Made by a program: the position numbers and the translations under genes
The notes under the pieces: generated by a model
The model's database searches: none
What the model saw: the letters and a program-made list of their open reading frames with translations, nothing else
Told to the model about the DNA's origin: nothing
Source of the DNA: Alteromonas macleodii ATCC 27126
GTDB lineage: Bacteria; Pseudomonadota; Gammaproteobacteria; Enterobacterales; Alteromonadaceae
Direction of reading: 5' to 3'
DNA: 64,000 bases
NCBI RefSeq assembly: GCF_000172635.2
Contig: NC_018632.1
Coordinates: forward strand, 2,976,001-3,040,000
Part shown: piece after piece, positions 27,982-38,276 of the stretch
How the letters are laid out: each line of letters begins with the position of its first letter
How positions within the stretch are numbered: position 1 is the first letter of the stretch

Positions 27982-28061
27982 CCGCCCGTTTTCGAAAACA
28001 ACTAGCTATTTTTTGTACAGTTAGTTTGTTTCATTGGTCTTTTACAATTGGTGGTTTATCT

Positions 28062-28838
28062 ATGCATCCTATGCTGAATATTGCGGTGCGCGCTGCGCGT
28101 GCGGCTGGAACAGTTATTGTTCGTGGTTTTGAAAAACATAATGAAGTAGCAACAGAGTCAAAAGGCTTAAACGACTTCGTTACTCAAGTTGATAAAGAAG
28201 CAGAACAAGCAATTATTGCCAAAATTCAGCAGTCTTACCCGAACCATTGCTTCCTAGGTGAAGAATCGGGTGAAGTTTTGGGCACAGAAACTGATTATCA
28301 GTGGATCATCGATCCACTAGATGGCACCACTAACTTTGTAAAAGGCATTCCTCACTTTGCCGTTTCAATTGCACTTCTTCACAAAGGTCGCTTAGATCAA
28401 GCGGTTGTTTTCGACCCAATTCGCAGCGAACTATTCACCGCGAGCCGTGGTCAAGGCGCGCAGCTTAACGGTTATCGTATTCGTGCTTCTAAGCCTCGTG
28501 ACCTTTCTGAAACCATTATTGCTACTGGCTTACCGTTTAAGAACAAGTCTCAATTTGGCGAGTATGCACTAAGCCTTAACAAAATTTTCCACGAAGTGGG
28601 CGACATTCGCCGCGCAGGTAGTGCAGCGCTAGACCTTGCTTACGTTGCAGCTGGCCGCCACGACGGTTACTGGGAGCGCGGCATTAAATCTTGGGATATC
28701 GCAGCAGGTGAGCTTATTGTTCGTGAAGCTGGCGGTTTGGTAACAGACTTTAAAGGCGGAAACGACCCGCTTCACAAAGGCGAAATTGTTGCTGGTAGCG
28801 TGAAGGTGGTTCAAGGCCTAGTTAAGCATCTTAAGTAA
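28062..28838 (+). CDS. suhB: Inositol-1-monophosphatase SuhB
   Basis: Lithium-sensitive phosphatase family; in E. coli SuhB also joins the rRNA antitermination complex. The 258 residues have the metal-binding motifs EESGE, DPLDGTTNF and WDIAAGELIVREAGG. The ATG at 28062 gives MHPMLNIAVRAARAAG, identical in pattern to E. coli SuhB; an upstream ATG at 28026 would add 12 unrelated residues and is rejected. Its stop codon lies in the first of four short tandem repeats (28824-28885). High confidence. Confidence 0.97.
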   Translation: MHPMLNIAVRAARAAGTVIVRGFEKHNEVATESKGLNDFVTQVDKEAEQAIIAKIQQSYPNHCFLGEESGEVLGTETDYQWIIDPLDGTTNFVKGIPHFAVSIALLHKGRLDQAVVFDPIRSELFTASRGQGAQLNGYRIRASKPRDLSETIIATGLPFKNKSQFGEYALSLNKIFHEVGDIRRAGSAALDLAYVAAGRHDGYWERGIKSWDIAAGELIVREAGGLVTDFKGGNDPLHKGEIVAGSVKVVQGLVKHLK

Positions 28839-28885
28839 GAAGCATCTTAAGTAAGAAGCACCTTAAGTAAAAGCAGCTTAAATAA
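28824..28885 (+). repeat. Short tandem repeat at the 3' end of suhB
   Basis: Four copies of a 15-16 base unit: AAGCATCTTAAGTAAG twice exactly, then AAGCACCTTAAGTAA and AAGCAGCTTAAATAA. The first copy encodes the last three codons and stop of suhB; the rest are downstream. Probably arose by slippage. Confidence 0.8.
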
Positions 28886-28937
28886 ATCGCTCGTAAGCAC
28901 ATAAACTGAGCCGATAAACCAAGCACAGTTAAACAGT

Positions 28938-28981
28938 AAAGGCGCTATGACACGAATGACGTGACATAGCGCCTTTTTCTT
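28938..28981 (+). terminator. Strong terminator of suhB (possibly bidirectional)
   Basis: AAAGGCGCTATG-a-CACG-aatga-CGTG-a-CATAGCGCCTTT followed by TTCTTTTTC. A long stem with one symmetric mismatch. The acyltransferase on the opposite strand ends just beyond it. Confidence 0.85.
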
Positions 28982-28985
28982 TTTC

Positions 28986-30272
28986 TCATTTATAGTTTTC
29001 GTTTAACTTTAGGCCAAACAAAAATCTAAGTATTAAAAAGCGCTTGGCGACTTCGTATGTCAGTGCGCACCCCACAACGGTTATTAGCATTATTAAAATA
29101 AATTCTTCGAGTGTCGACGATACACGGGAGCTCAAAAAGAACGCCGCCACCACAATTATCGTTTGATGCACCATATAGTATGGCAACACGCCTTTGTTCA
29201 AATAGCTCACCACCTTACTCGGGTGAGACAAATATTTTCGACCGAACCCCAATATTGCTGCCAACCATGCCCAGTGATTAAGTACAACGATTACACCAAC
29301 CAAAACACGAAACCCAGGCGACGACTCCATTAACTGCCCTGTAGGGCCTAGCAAGTCGTGACGGTCTAAAATTATGACGCTGTAAAGTACTATCGCAATG
29401 GTTAAGCTTACGTAACGGGACCTCATAATTGCAGCATACAATGCGGGTCTAAGCGCGACCACAATACCTACCAGCATCACAAAAAAGTACTTTGCATGAC
29501 TATACCAATCATTAAGCAAGTCGTGCGACGTGGGATATGCTACTCGTAGTTCCAGCCATATGGCAGTCATGATCGTAACCACTAACACGCTAAACAGCGC
29601 CAAACTATCGAGTACTCTCAACGCCCTTACTTCCACAAATCTGATAAGCGGGAAAAACAGCAATATGAAAGCGCTATACACAAAAAGGTAAGGTAAAAAC
29701 CAAAGGTGATTCCATGTCAGTAAGCCAATTACCGATTGTTTGTCGATAAACAAGTCAGTATTTGGATTGATGTAAGCAACGTAGAACTCGCTAAACGGCA
29801 TGGCTAGTGCTCCGCTGACTGTCCACTCTGCATAAACTTGTGGCGCGACGATAACAAACATACCGAATACAAGAGGAATTAATATCCGCAACGCCCTCTT
29901 CCCCAGTAGTGAAAGAGATACACGCCAGCGAGAGGTCGTTTGGCCATAAGCGCGGCGCAGCACGACGGTAAATACCATGGCAGAGATCAAAAATAATAAA
30001 GACATACGCCATTGGTTGGTCAATATCATCACATCTTGTAAAAGTGGAAATTGCACGTCGCTTTTTATATGCCAGCCCCACTCTAGAACGTAATACATTC
30101 CGATGTGATAAAAAATGAGTACACCAAACGCGATGACACGCAGTGCATCCAACTCGAAATAACGCTGAGTGACAGGACTCTCGACCACGGCCTTCTCTTT
30201 CGCCTCCCCCTTTGAAGTTCTGTTAACAAACGTTGCTTCCTGATCAACATATGCTTGCGTCAATGTCCTCAC
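28986..30272 (-). CDS. Membrane acyltransferase (acyltransferase family 3)
   Basis: Integral inner-membrane protein, up to 428 residues, with about ten membrane segments. The family pattern is clear at the first segment (ELDALRVIAFGVLIFYHIGMYY, conserved His about residue 57). Family members transfer acyl or succinyl groups to sugars on polysaccharides, glucans or O-antigens. No in-frame ATG lies near the N-terminus. The GTG at 30272 is only two or three bases from AGGAG; the TTG at 30263 has AGGAG at a better spacing. The first 40 residues are therefore uncertain. It is divergent from the LytTR regulator across about 100 bases, which may control it. Substrate unknown. Confidence 0.85.
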   Translation of the reverse strand: MRTLTQAYVDQEATFVNRTSKGEAKEKAVVESPVTQRYFELDALRVIAFGVLIFYHIGMYYVLEWGWHIKSDVQFPLLQDVMILTNQWRMSLLFLISAMVFTVVLRRAYGQTTSRWRVSLSLLGKRALRILIPLVFGMFVIVAPQVYAEWTVSGALAMPFSEFYVAYINPNTDLFIDKQSVIGLLTWNHLWFLPYLFVYSAFILLFFPLIRFVEVRALRVLDSLALFSVLVVTIMTAIWLELRVAYPTSHDLLNDWYSHAKYFFVMLVGIVVALRPALYAAIMRSRYVSLTIAIVLYSVIILDRHDLLGPTGQLMESSPGFRVLVGVIVVLNHWAWLAAILGFGRKYLSHPSKVVSYLNKGVLPYYMVHQTIIVVAAFFLSSRVSSTLEEFILIMLITVVGCALTYEVAKRFLILRFLFGLKLNENYK

Positions 30273-30372
30273 TCCTATTCAATAGTGTTTAACTAACGTG
30301 TTGCATCTAATGTGATAGACGTCCGACAGCAAACGCCTAAGTGACGAGAATTAAGGGAAAAAGGGTTAAGCG

Positions 30373-31269
30373 GTGAATAACTGGGATGAAAAATGGAGTC
30401 AGTTTCTTAGGGATTCTGAATCAAAACATAAATACGCTGCATTTGTTTTGCTTACAGCCTATTTGTTTATAAACAATTCAATCAATGCTGCGTCTAGTTG
30501 GACTGAATTTTCTCGAAGCGACAATAACAGCGTAGCACTTTGGGAGCCGTACGTTTGGGAATACTCGAGTGCTTTGAGCACCGCTTTGCTCGTCATCCCA
30601 TTAATTATCGCTATACGTATACTCGATCAGAAGGTAAAAGTGGGAGCGACATGGCTTGGGTGGCATTTTGCCTTCGCCAGTTTATTTTCAGTAGCCCATG
30701 TATCATTAATGGTAGCATTTCGAAAGCTCGTCTATTTATTCTCTGAACGCAATTATGACTTTGGGATATGGCTCAATGAGTTCATCTACGAATATCGAAA
30801 GGATGTATGGGGCTATATTACTCTGATTACTTTTTACTATATTGCACGGTTTGGCTATCAACGCTTAATTGGTGAAGCATCACCTATTACACGCGACACA
30901 TCACAGATAACGAATGACAACGTGGCCAGCACCTTACCTGACTATTTATTAGTGAAAAAGCTCAATAAGGAGTTTTTGGTTCAAGTCACTGACATACAGC
31001 GAGTAGAAGCCTCAGGAAATTACATTAACCTTCATACTCACGTGGGCGTTTACCCCTTGCGTTATACCCTTGGCCGGTTTTGTGAAGAAGGAGCGCATCA
31101 AGGCTTTATGCGAGTGCACCGGTCGCACGCAGTGCGAATACCTGCCATTGTGTCTATAAGTTATGAAGAAACAGGGGATGGAACAATAATGCTCAATAAC
31201 GGTCAATCAGTAGCGCTTTCCAGGCGATATAAAGATGATCTGAAACAAGCATTAGCCCCCAATCAATAG
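30373..31269 (+). CDS. Membrane-bound LytTR-family transcription regulator
   Basis: A 298-residue protein with about four hydrophobic segments in the first 170 residues (for example YAAFVLLTAYLFINN, ALSTALLVIPLIIAI, GWHFAFASLFSVAHVSLMVAF, YITLITFYYIARFGY). A C-terminal LytTR DNA-binding domain (about 195-293) contains the pattern I-x-x-V-E-A-S-G-N-Y and GFMRVHRSHAV. There is no receiver domain, so it is a one-component sensor whose membrane part probably detects the signal. The start is GTG at 30373 behind a purine-rich AAGGGAAAAAGGG. The divergent acyltransferase is the obvious candidate target. Confidence 0.88.
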   Translation: MNNWDEKWSQFLRDSESKHKYAAFVLLTAYLFINNSINAASSWTEFSRSDNNSVALWEPYVWEYSSALSTALLVIPLIIAIRILDQKVKVGATWLGWHFAFASLFSVAHVSLMVAFRKLVYLFSERNYDFGIWLNEFIYEYRKDVWGYITLITFYYIARFGYQRLIGEASPITRDTSQITNDNVASTLPDYLLVKKLNKEFLVQVTDIQRVEASGNYINLHTHVGVYPLRYTLGRFCEEGAHQGFMRVHRSHAVRIPAIVSISYEETGDGTIMLNNGQSVALSRRYKDDLKQALAPNQ

Positions 31270-31293
31270 TAAATTCCACTTTTGATAAAGCAT

Positions 31294-31322
31294 AAAAAAA
31301 CCGCATCGTAGATGCGGTTTTT
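31294..31322. terminator. Bidirectional terminator between the LytTR gene and secF
   Basis: AAAAAACCGCATC-gta-GATGCGGTTTTT: eight GC-rich pairs with A-run and T-run on both sides, serving convergent genes on both strands. Confidence 0.88.
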
Positions 31323-31343
31323 GTACGTTTCAAGCGTGTAAAA

Positions 31344-32285
31344 CTAAGGCATAGGATCTAAATCTGCGCCTTCCTTTTCCACTTGTGGTGGCATTAGGTC
31401 TTCTTTACTAATACCCAATGCAAGTGCCACTGAACTTGCGATATACACCGATGAGTAAGTACCAACCACTACACCGAACAACAAGGCGGTTGCAAATCCG
31501 TGAATAAGCGCCCCACCCTTGTAGAATAGTGCAACCAATACCAACACCGTGGTTAATGATGTGATGATAGTACGGTTTAGGGTTTGCGTTAGCGAGATGT
31601 TGATAATCTCAACAGGCTCACCTTTACGAATTTTGCGGAAGTTCTCACGAATACGGTCACACACAACGATGGTATCGTTAAGTGAATAACCAATTACCGC
31701 TAGTACCGCTGCAAGTACCGTTAGGTCAAACTCGATTTGAAGTACTGAAAACAAACCCAGCGTAAGTATAACGTCGTGAGCTAGTGCCGACACTGACCCT
31801 AGAGCGAATCGCCATTCAAATCGCATCGCGACATAAACTAGAATACACAAGAGTGCGACTAGCATCGCAAGGCCGCCCTGTTCGGTAAGCTCTTCACCTA
31901 CGTTAGGACCTACGAACTCGATACGACGCATATCAACCTCAGTACCGGCAGCGCGCAAGGCAGCTAGTACCTGTTCACCAATAGTCACGGCTTTAACGCC
32001 ATCACGAGGAGCAATGCGGATAAGTACATCTTGGCTGCTGCCAAAGTTTTGCACTATAGCATCTTCAAAGTTCGCTTCGTTTAGCTGGGCGCGAATGCCT
32101 TCTAAGTTAGCAGCGTCCTCATAGCCAACTTCAATTAGCGTACCGCCAGTGAAGTCTAGCCCCCAGTTAAGGCTATTAACGCCTAGCGACACGAACGAAC
32201 CTAAAATGAGTACCGTTGATAACACCATCGCAGGAATGCGAAGGCGCATAAAATTGACGGTATCGGATAGTTTTAATAATTGCAT
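31344..32285 (-). CDS. secF: Protein translocase subunit SecF
   Basis: RND-family membrane protein that, with SecD, uses the proton gradient to assist protein export. The 313 residues show six membrane segments, the signature GLDFTGGTLIEVGY near the start and the conserved DFDLTVLAAVLAVIGYSLNDTIVVCDRIREN (here with EFDLT). It ends in DLMPPQVEKEGADLDPMP, a common marine gammaproteobacterial tail. It begins nine bases after secD. High confidence. Confidence 0.97.
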   Translation of the reverse strand: MQLLKLSDTVNFMRLRIPAMVLSTVLILGSFVSLGVNSLNWGLDFTGGTLIEVGYEDAANLEGIRAQLNEANFEDAIVQNFGSSQDVLIRIAPRDGVKAVTIGEQVLAALRAAGTEVDMRRIEFVGPNVGEELTEQGGLAMLVALLCILVYVAMRFEWRFALGSVSALAHDVILTLGLFSVLQIEFDLTVLAAVLAVIGYSLNDTIVVCDRIRENFRKIRKGEPVEIINISLTQTLNRTIITSLTTVLVLVALFYKGGALIHGFATALLFGVVVGTYSSVYIASSVALALGISKEDLMPPQVEKEGADLDPMP

Positions 32286-32294
32286 GTTACTTCC

Positions 32295-34139
32295 TTAAAT
32301 CGCCAATTTCTCTACGCGTCGACCGCCCCATACTGCGTTAACAATAACGCGCGTAACAAGGATTGCGGTAAACATCGAGGTTGCTATACCAATCATCAGT
32401 GTAATCGAGAAGCCTTTAATTGGGCCTGTGCCCACGGCAAACAGGATTAAGCCTGCAATGAAGGTGGTAATGTTAGCATCTAGAATGGTAGAAAAAGCAC
32501 TGTCGTAACCTTGATGAATGGCATGCTGTGGGCTGCGGCCATCACGTATCTCTTCTCGTATACGCTCAAAGATAAGCACGTTTGCATCTACCGCCATACC
32601 AACGGTCAGTACAATACCTGCCATACCCGGTAGCGTAAGCGTTGCACCAGGGATCATCGACATAATGCCCACAATCATAACTAGGTTTGTAATCAGAGCG
32701 ATGTTCGCTACCACACCAAACGCTTTGTAGTAAATCAACATGAAAACAAGTACCGCTGCCAGACCATACATAATAGCCTGCATGCCCAGCTCAATGTTTT
32801 CTTTACCCAAGCTTGGTCCAACCGTACGCTCTTCAACAATTTGAATTGGCGCAATCAGTGCACCTGCGCGAAGTAGCAACGCTAAGTCACGGGCTTCTTT
32901 CGGTGAATCAAGACCTGTGATTTGGAACTTGCTACCCAGCTGCGCACGAATAGTCGCAACCGAGATAACTTGCTCGTGTTTTTCAAACACTAGCTTGCCG
33001 TCTTTGTTACGTTCGCCAGTCGACTTGTATTCGATAAACACCGTAGCCATTGGTTTACCAATGTTCCCACGAGTTGAGCGAGACATCTTATTACCGCCTT
33101 CAGAATCAAGCGAGATGTTTACGTTCGGAAGTCCGTACTCATCAACACCGCTATTCGCATCAATAATATGGCTACCGGTAAGCATAATACGCTTTTCAAG
33201 AAGCTGAGGAATGCCTTGCTGATCTTCAATCACTTGAGAGCCAGGAGGAACGCGGCCGTTCAATGCATCACGGATATCGTTCTTCTGATCTACCATGCGA
33301 AATTCTAGTGTTGCTGTGGCATTAAGAATCTCTTTCGCACGGGCGGTGTCTTGAATACCTGGAAGCTGCACAACAATGCGATCAGCACCTTGCTTTTGTA
33401 CAAGCGGCTCAGCCACACCAAGTTGGTTTACACGGTTGCGAATAATGGTAATGTTTTGCTTAACCGCGTTGTCGCGAATTTCCTGAAGCTTGCTTTCAGC
33501 AAAAATAGCGCGAAGTGTTAAGTCGTCCACCTGGTTAAAGGTTAGGTCGCGACTTTGGTTGCGCAAAAAGAACTCTGCCTTGTCTAGCGCATCTTCATCA
33601 CGGAACGTAATGTCGATATGATCGTCAACCTGTTTTACACCGCGATAACGAATGCCTTCTTCACGCAGTGAAGTACGGAAACCACCCTCTGCGTCTTCTA
33701 GCGACTTAGCAATCACTTCGGTCATATCCACTTCCATCAAGAAGTGAACACCACCGCGAAGGTCAAGACCTAGCTTCATTGGCGCGCCACCTAGGCCTTC
33801 AAGCCATTCTGGCGTGTCAGGGGCAAGGTTCATAGCCACGTAGTAGTCATCACCAAGCGCCTTTTCAAGCGTTTCGCGCGTTACAAGCTGGGTATCAGAA
33901 TCCGAAACGCGAACTAATATTTGTTCGTTCTCAAACTCAACACGTTTTGGAGAGATATTCTTTTCACTTAGCGCGGCTTTTACTTGTTCCACAGTGGCGT
34001 CAGTTACCACAGCGTCACGGCCTGCTGAGATTTGTACGGCGTGATCTTCACCGTAAATGTTAGGAAGCGCATAAAGTGCACACATTGCAACCACAATGAG
34101 TGCACTCAGTACTTTCCAAATAGAGTTTTTGTTTAGCAC
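32295..34139 (-). CDS. secD: Protein translocase subunit SecD
   Basis: Partner of SecF. The 614 residues have a first membrane segment (about 9-27), a large periplasmic domain with [17 protein letters not shown] and [27 protein letters not shown], and five C-terminal membrane segments ending with [20 protein letters not shown] and the region [22 protein letters not shown]. Length agrees with E. coli SecD (615). A small GC-rich hairpin (34163-34178) lies between yajC and secD. Confidence 0.98.
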   Translation of the reverse strand: MLNKNSIWKVLSALIVVAMCALYALPNIYGEDHAVQISAGRDAVVTDATVEQVKAALSEKNISPKRVEFENEQILVRVSDSDTQLVTRETLEKALGDDYYVAMNLAPDTPEWLEGLGGAPMKLGLDLRGGVHFLMEVDMTEVIAKSLEDAEGGFRTSLREEGIRYRGVKQVDDHIDITFRDEDALDKAEFFLRNQSRDLTFNQVDDLTLRAIFAESKLQEIRDNAVKQNITIIRNRVNQLGVAEPLVQKQGADRIVVQLPGIQDTARAKEILNATATLEFRMVDQKNDIRDALNGRVPPGSQVIEDQQGIPQLLEKRIMLTGSHIIDANSGVDEYGLPNVNISLDSEGGNKMSRSTRGNIGKPMATVFIEYKSTGERNKDGKLVFEKHEQVISVATIRAQLGSKFQITGLDSPKEARDLALLLRAGALIAPIQIVEERTVGPSLGKENIELGMQAIMYGLAAVLVFMLIYYKAFGVVANIALITNLVMIVGIMSMIPGATLTLPGMAGIVLTVGMAVDANVLIFERIREEIRDGRSPQHAIHQGYDSAFSTILDANITTFIAGLILFAVGTGPIKGFSITLMIGIATSMFTAILVTRVIVNAVWGGRRVEKLAI

Positions 34140-34162
34140 TGGATAATCCTTTCGTGCCAGTA

Positions 34163-34178
34163 CCGGGAAGCGTCCCGG
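34163..34178 (-). other. Short hairpin between yajC and secD
   Basis: CCGGGA-agcg-TCCCGG, a six-pair stem with a four-base loop and no T-run. It may affect mRNA stability or yajC/secD balance. Confidence 0.35.
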
Positions 34179-34194
34179 CCCCGGCTTTTGTTAC

Positions 34195-34529
34195 TTACAG
34201 TGACTTCATCGTGCCTTTAGGCAGCACAGCAGTTACTGAAGACTTCTGAACAACGATGTTGTTTGAATCGTTAAGTGCAACTTCAATGAAGTCTTTTTCT
34301 TCTGACACTTTAGTGATTTTCCTACCAAACCACCTTGTGTTAACACTTCATCGCCTTTGCTAAGTGACGATACTAGGTTTTTATGCTCTTTTACACGCTT
34401 AGCCTGTGGACGGTAAAGCAAGAAGTAAAAGATTAAACCAAATACAGCTAGCATGATGATCATTTCCATGCCGCCACCTTGCGGCGCACCAGCAGACTGT
34501 GCGTAAGCGTTAGAGATAAATAGGCTCAT
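34195..34529 (-). pseudogene. yajC: Sec translocase accessory subunit YajC, broken by a frameshift
   Basis: Small membrane protein that associates with SecDF. The reading frame is normal from the ATG at 34529 (after GGGGAA) through the membrane segment (MEMIIMLAVFGLIFYFLLYRPQ) and SSLSKGDEVLTQGGLVGK. It then shifts: the run of four A on the minus strand at 34317-34320 should be five. With one added base the protein continues ITKVSEEKDFIEVALND to PKGTMKSL and stops at 34195, giving 111 residues, the normal length. As written, the frame reads a false tail ending at 34233. A homopolymer base-calling error is likely. Confidence 0.9.
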
Positions 34530-34553
34530 AAAATTCCCCAAATATTATCGTTG

Positions 34554-35734
<1,181 letters not shown>

Positions 35735-35839
35735 GTAATTCGGCTGAGATCATGCCCCGTATCTATGTTTATCTGTAACTAAGCTAGAAAGGCCTGCAAA
35801 ACACCGATTTAAACGCCTAATGTCCTTGGGCGAATGTGC

Positions 35840-36886
35840 TTAGGCGCGTTCAATAAACATAGAATCTCCATAGCTAAAGAATCGATATTCTTTCTCTATC
35901 GCTTCTTGATACGCCTTCATGACATTCTCTTTGCCAGCAAATGCGCTAATTAACATCATTAGCGTGGACTCTGGAAGGTGAAAGTTAGTGAACATTGCGT
36001 CTACCACTTTAAACTCAAAACCAGGGTAGATAAAAATCTCAGTATCTTCGTTAAATGGCGCAATAACTTCCTCGTCACCGCGCTCTGCACTTGCCTTTGC
36101 CGCTGACTCCAAAGAGCGTACAGAGGTTGTACCCACTGCAATAACGCGTTTACCGTTGGCCTTTGTGGTTAAAACAGCGTCAACAACGTCTTGTGGTACT
36201 TCGGCGAACTCTGCGTGCATCTTGTGCTCTTGAATATTATCAACGCGCACAGGCTGGAACGTACCCGCGCCAACGTGCAAAGTTACAAAGGCCAAATTCA
36301 CGCCTTTTTCTTTTAACGCAGCCAGTATTGCATCGTCAAAGTGTAGTCCTGCAGTAGGCGCCGCTACCGCGCCCGGCTTTTGATTGTAAACGGTTTGATA
36401 GCGCTCTTTGTCTGAACTTTCATCGGGACGGTCGATGTAAGGAGGTAGCGGCATGTGGCCATGGGCTTCTAGCAGCGTTAATACGGTCTCATCGTGGTCA
36501 AACTGTAAAATAAATAGCGCATCGTCTCGCCCTGTCACCGTAACATTCACTTTTTCTTCAAGAATAAGCGTAGTTCCAGGTTTAGGTGCCTTGCTCGCGC
36601 GAACATGCGCCAACGCTGTATTGTCTGATGTTATACGTTCGATCAGAACTTCAACCTGTCCGCCCGTTTCCTTTTTGCCCAGTAAACGTGCAGGAATAAC
36701 CCGCGTATTGTTGAACACCAAGAGGTCGCCTGGCTCTACAAATTTCAGCATGTCAGCGAACATCGTGTGCGCTACATTGCCAGTCTTCCCATCTAAATGT
36801 AACAAGCGACTCGCTGTACGTTGCTGAGTTGGGTATTTGGCGATAAGTTTTTCGGGTAGCTCGAAGCTAAAATCTGATAGTTTCAT
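35840..36886 (-). CDS. queA: S-adenosylmethionine:tRNA ribosyltransferase-isomerase QueA
   Basis: Adds the cyclopentyl-like ring from SAM to preQ1 in tRNA during queuosine synthesis. The 348 residues match the family length: [19 protein letters not shown] at the start, [57 protein letters not shown], and GDSMFIERA at the end. It lies upstream of tgt, separated by about 170 bases. High confidence. Confidence 0.98.
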   Translation of the reverse strand: MKLSDFSFELPEKLIAKYPTQQRTASRLLHLDGKTGNVAHTMFADMLKFVEPGDLLVFNNTRVIPARLLGKKETGGQVEVLIERITSDNTALAHVRASKAPKPGTTLILEEKVNVTVTGRDDALFILQFDHDETVLTLLEAHGHMPLPPYIDRPDESSDKERYQTVYNQKPGAVAAPTAGLHFDDAILAALKEKGVNLAFVTLHVGAGTFQPVRVDNIQEHKMHAEFAEVPQDVVDAVLTTKANGKRVIAVGTTSVRSLESAAKASAERGDEEVIAPFNEDTEIFIYPGFEFKVVDAMFTNFHLPESTLMMLISAFAGKENVMKAYQEAIEKEYRFFSYGDSMFIERA

Positions 36887-37320
36887 AAATACGACTAAAT
36901 TACGGCATAAAAGTTAGACAAAAGTAGAATATTAAGTGTTATTTAAGTTGCAACTAAAGGCTAATAAAAATAGATCTACAGATTAAGCTAAAGTCAAAAT
37001 AAAAACAAAAAATGTTGATTATCAACAAATTAAAAATTAACGTATATTATAAAATAACTTTATATTGAACAATATACGTACAATTCAATTTATTAAATAG
37101 CACTTAACTCCTTAAACGGTTAAGATACCTGCAGATAGTGATGATGTTCTCCCATAAACATTCCTTATCATTCGTACCCAGCACTTGCTGGGTATTTTTT
37201 TATCTGCTTATTTTCCCTGCCTACCTTCACTCATCGCAACGTTATTACGAAGCTTCGATTCCTCTGCGCGACAGGTTAGTTGAATATCGATATCTTATAA
37301 ACGGCGGTATTTTACGCTGT
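36887..37320. other. 434-base AT-rich intergenic region with inverted repeats and an orphan terminator
   Basis: No supportable protein gene. Contains a palindrome TGTTGAT-T-ATCAACA (37013-37027), a long-armed inverted repeat ACGTATATT/AATATACGT (37040-37079), a small hairpin CTTAA-acgg-TTAAG (37111-37124), and a plus-strand terminator (37175-37201). No plus-strand gene precedes the terminator, so a small RNA is possible. Confidence 0.5.
37175..37201 (+). terminator. Orphan plus-strand rho-independent terminator
   Basis: TACCCAGC-actt-GCTGGGTA followed by seven T. There is a T-run only in the plus direction. No gene on the plus strand lies upstream before queA, which runs the other way. Confidence 0.7.
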
Positions 37321-37596
37321 TTATTGCTGAAGATCAGTTAAGATTTCCTCTAAAAGCGCCGCATCTAATGGACGCGCCTTCAACACGTACAAAATCTGCA
37401 GAAGTAAATCGGCGCCCATAATACCTTTATTTACCTTATTTCTAAGATTATCTGCGCTTTGCTCCACGCCAATCTCTTCCAGCCTTTGGCTTAACGCTTG
37501 ATATTTTACGCCGCGCACAGACATCTCAGATTTCACGACTCTTGCTACCGTTTGCCGCCACGCATTTTTAGCACCTTGCGTATTTCCAGTGTTCAC
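37321..37596 (-). CDS. DUF6471-type small protein
   Basis: A 91-residue protein that resembles DUF6471 (from memory): WRQTVARVVKSEMSVRGVKYQALSQRLEEIGVEQSADNLRNKVNKGIMGADLLLQILYVL. The arrangement of helices recalls a helix-turn-helix DNA-binding protein, so a regulator is possible but unproven. The preferred start is the GTG at 37596, four bases after GGAGG; an upstream GTG at 37614 would include the RBS in the coding region. It is divergent from the yjfI-like gene at 37864 and may regulate that locus. Confidence 0.7.
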   Translation of the reverse strand: MNTGNTQGAKNAWRQTVARVVKSEMSVRGVKYQALSQRLEEIGVEQSADNLRNKVNKGIMGADLLLQILYVLKARPLDAALLEEILTDLQQ

Positions 37597-37674
37597 ACAG
37601 CCTCCAAAAACCACACAAATGTGATATATATTTTACAAAACACACTTTTTTACACTTATAGCATGTATTTAATG

Positions 37675-37704
37675 TTGACGATTATGGCACAACAGGTCTA
37701 CACT
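37675..37704 (+). promoter_or_regulatory. Probable promoter of the yjf-like locus
   Basis: TTGACG (37675-37680), 18-base spacer, TACACT (37699-37704), giving a leader of about 150 bases before the gene at 37864. Confidence 0.5.
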
Positions 37705-37863
37705 GCAAGTCTAGATATTGGCGAAGATGAAAATAGTCGTTACAGTAACTTCGGTGGTTAATACAGCAAAGTATCTGTTTTTAATAAAGTGCAGTTGTAT
37801 AACACACCACTTACACGACATTCATTTTCACAACTATCGCTTCAATAATTAAAGGAGAAAGGT

Positions 37864-38253
37864 ATGAGCTGGGAACTGGAAAGCATCGAAGCCTTATTTA
37901 AAGAGCATGATGACTTTGTGGTAACACGTGAGGAAAACTGCTTACTTATTGCTAATCAAGACGGCATAGATGCCTGGCTTGCTATCAGCGGAGAGCAGAT
38001 CTTAGTAGAGAGTCTTTTGTTTGCAGCGTCGGAAGTAAAAGATAAGCCAGCGCTAGATCATGAAATATTGTCTACTCATATGGTGTTCCCTTTGACCACG
38101 GTAGGCATTTCAAACATTGGTGGTGAAGAGTACTACACTGCCTTTGGTGCGCTAAGTGCCCAGTCAAAAGCCGAAAGTATCGTTATTGAAGTGGAAACCC
38201 TGTTTCAGAATGTTGCATCTTTCTTAGATGCCTACGAAACACACCTTAACTAA
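37864..38253 (+). CDS. yjfI: DUF2170 protein (YjfI-like)
   Basis: A 129-residue soluble protein, acidic, with no signal peptide or membrane segment. Features include WELESIEALFKEHDD at the start, DAWLAISGEQILVESLLF, and the region LDHEILSTHMVFPLTTVGI. It corresponds to E. coli YjfI, first gene of yjfIJKLMC, whose role is unknown. A strong RBS (AAAGGAG) precedes the ATG. The next gene, a PspA-like protein, starts 23 bases later; a chaperone or partner role is only a guess. Confidence 0.85.
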   Translation: MSWELESIEALFKEHDDFVVTREENCLLIANQDGIDAWLAISGEQILVESLLFAASEVKDKPALDHEILSTHMVFPLTTVGISNIGGEEYYTAFGALSAQSKAESIVIEVETLFQNVASFLDAYETHLN

Positions 38254-38276
38254 AATTTACTTCTAAGGAGAAGCGA

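Noticed and set aside
37138-37341. 67-codon plus-strand ORF
   Set aside because: It runs through a strong terminator and into the end of the DUF6471 gene; no RBS was seen.
37672-37761. 29-codon ORF (MLTIMAQQVYTASLDIGE...)
   Set aside because: It overlaps the predicted promoter for the yjf-like locus and has no RBS.
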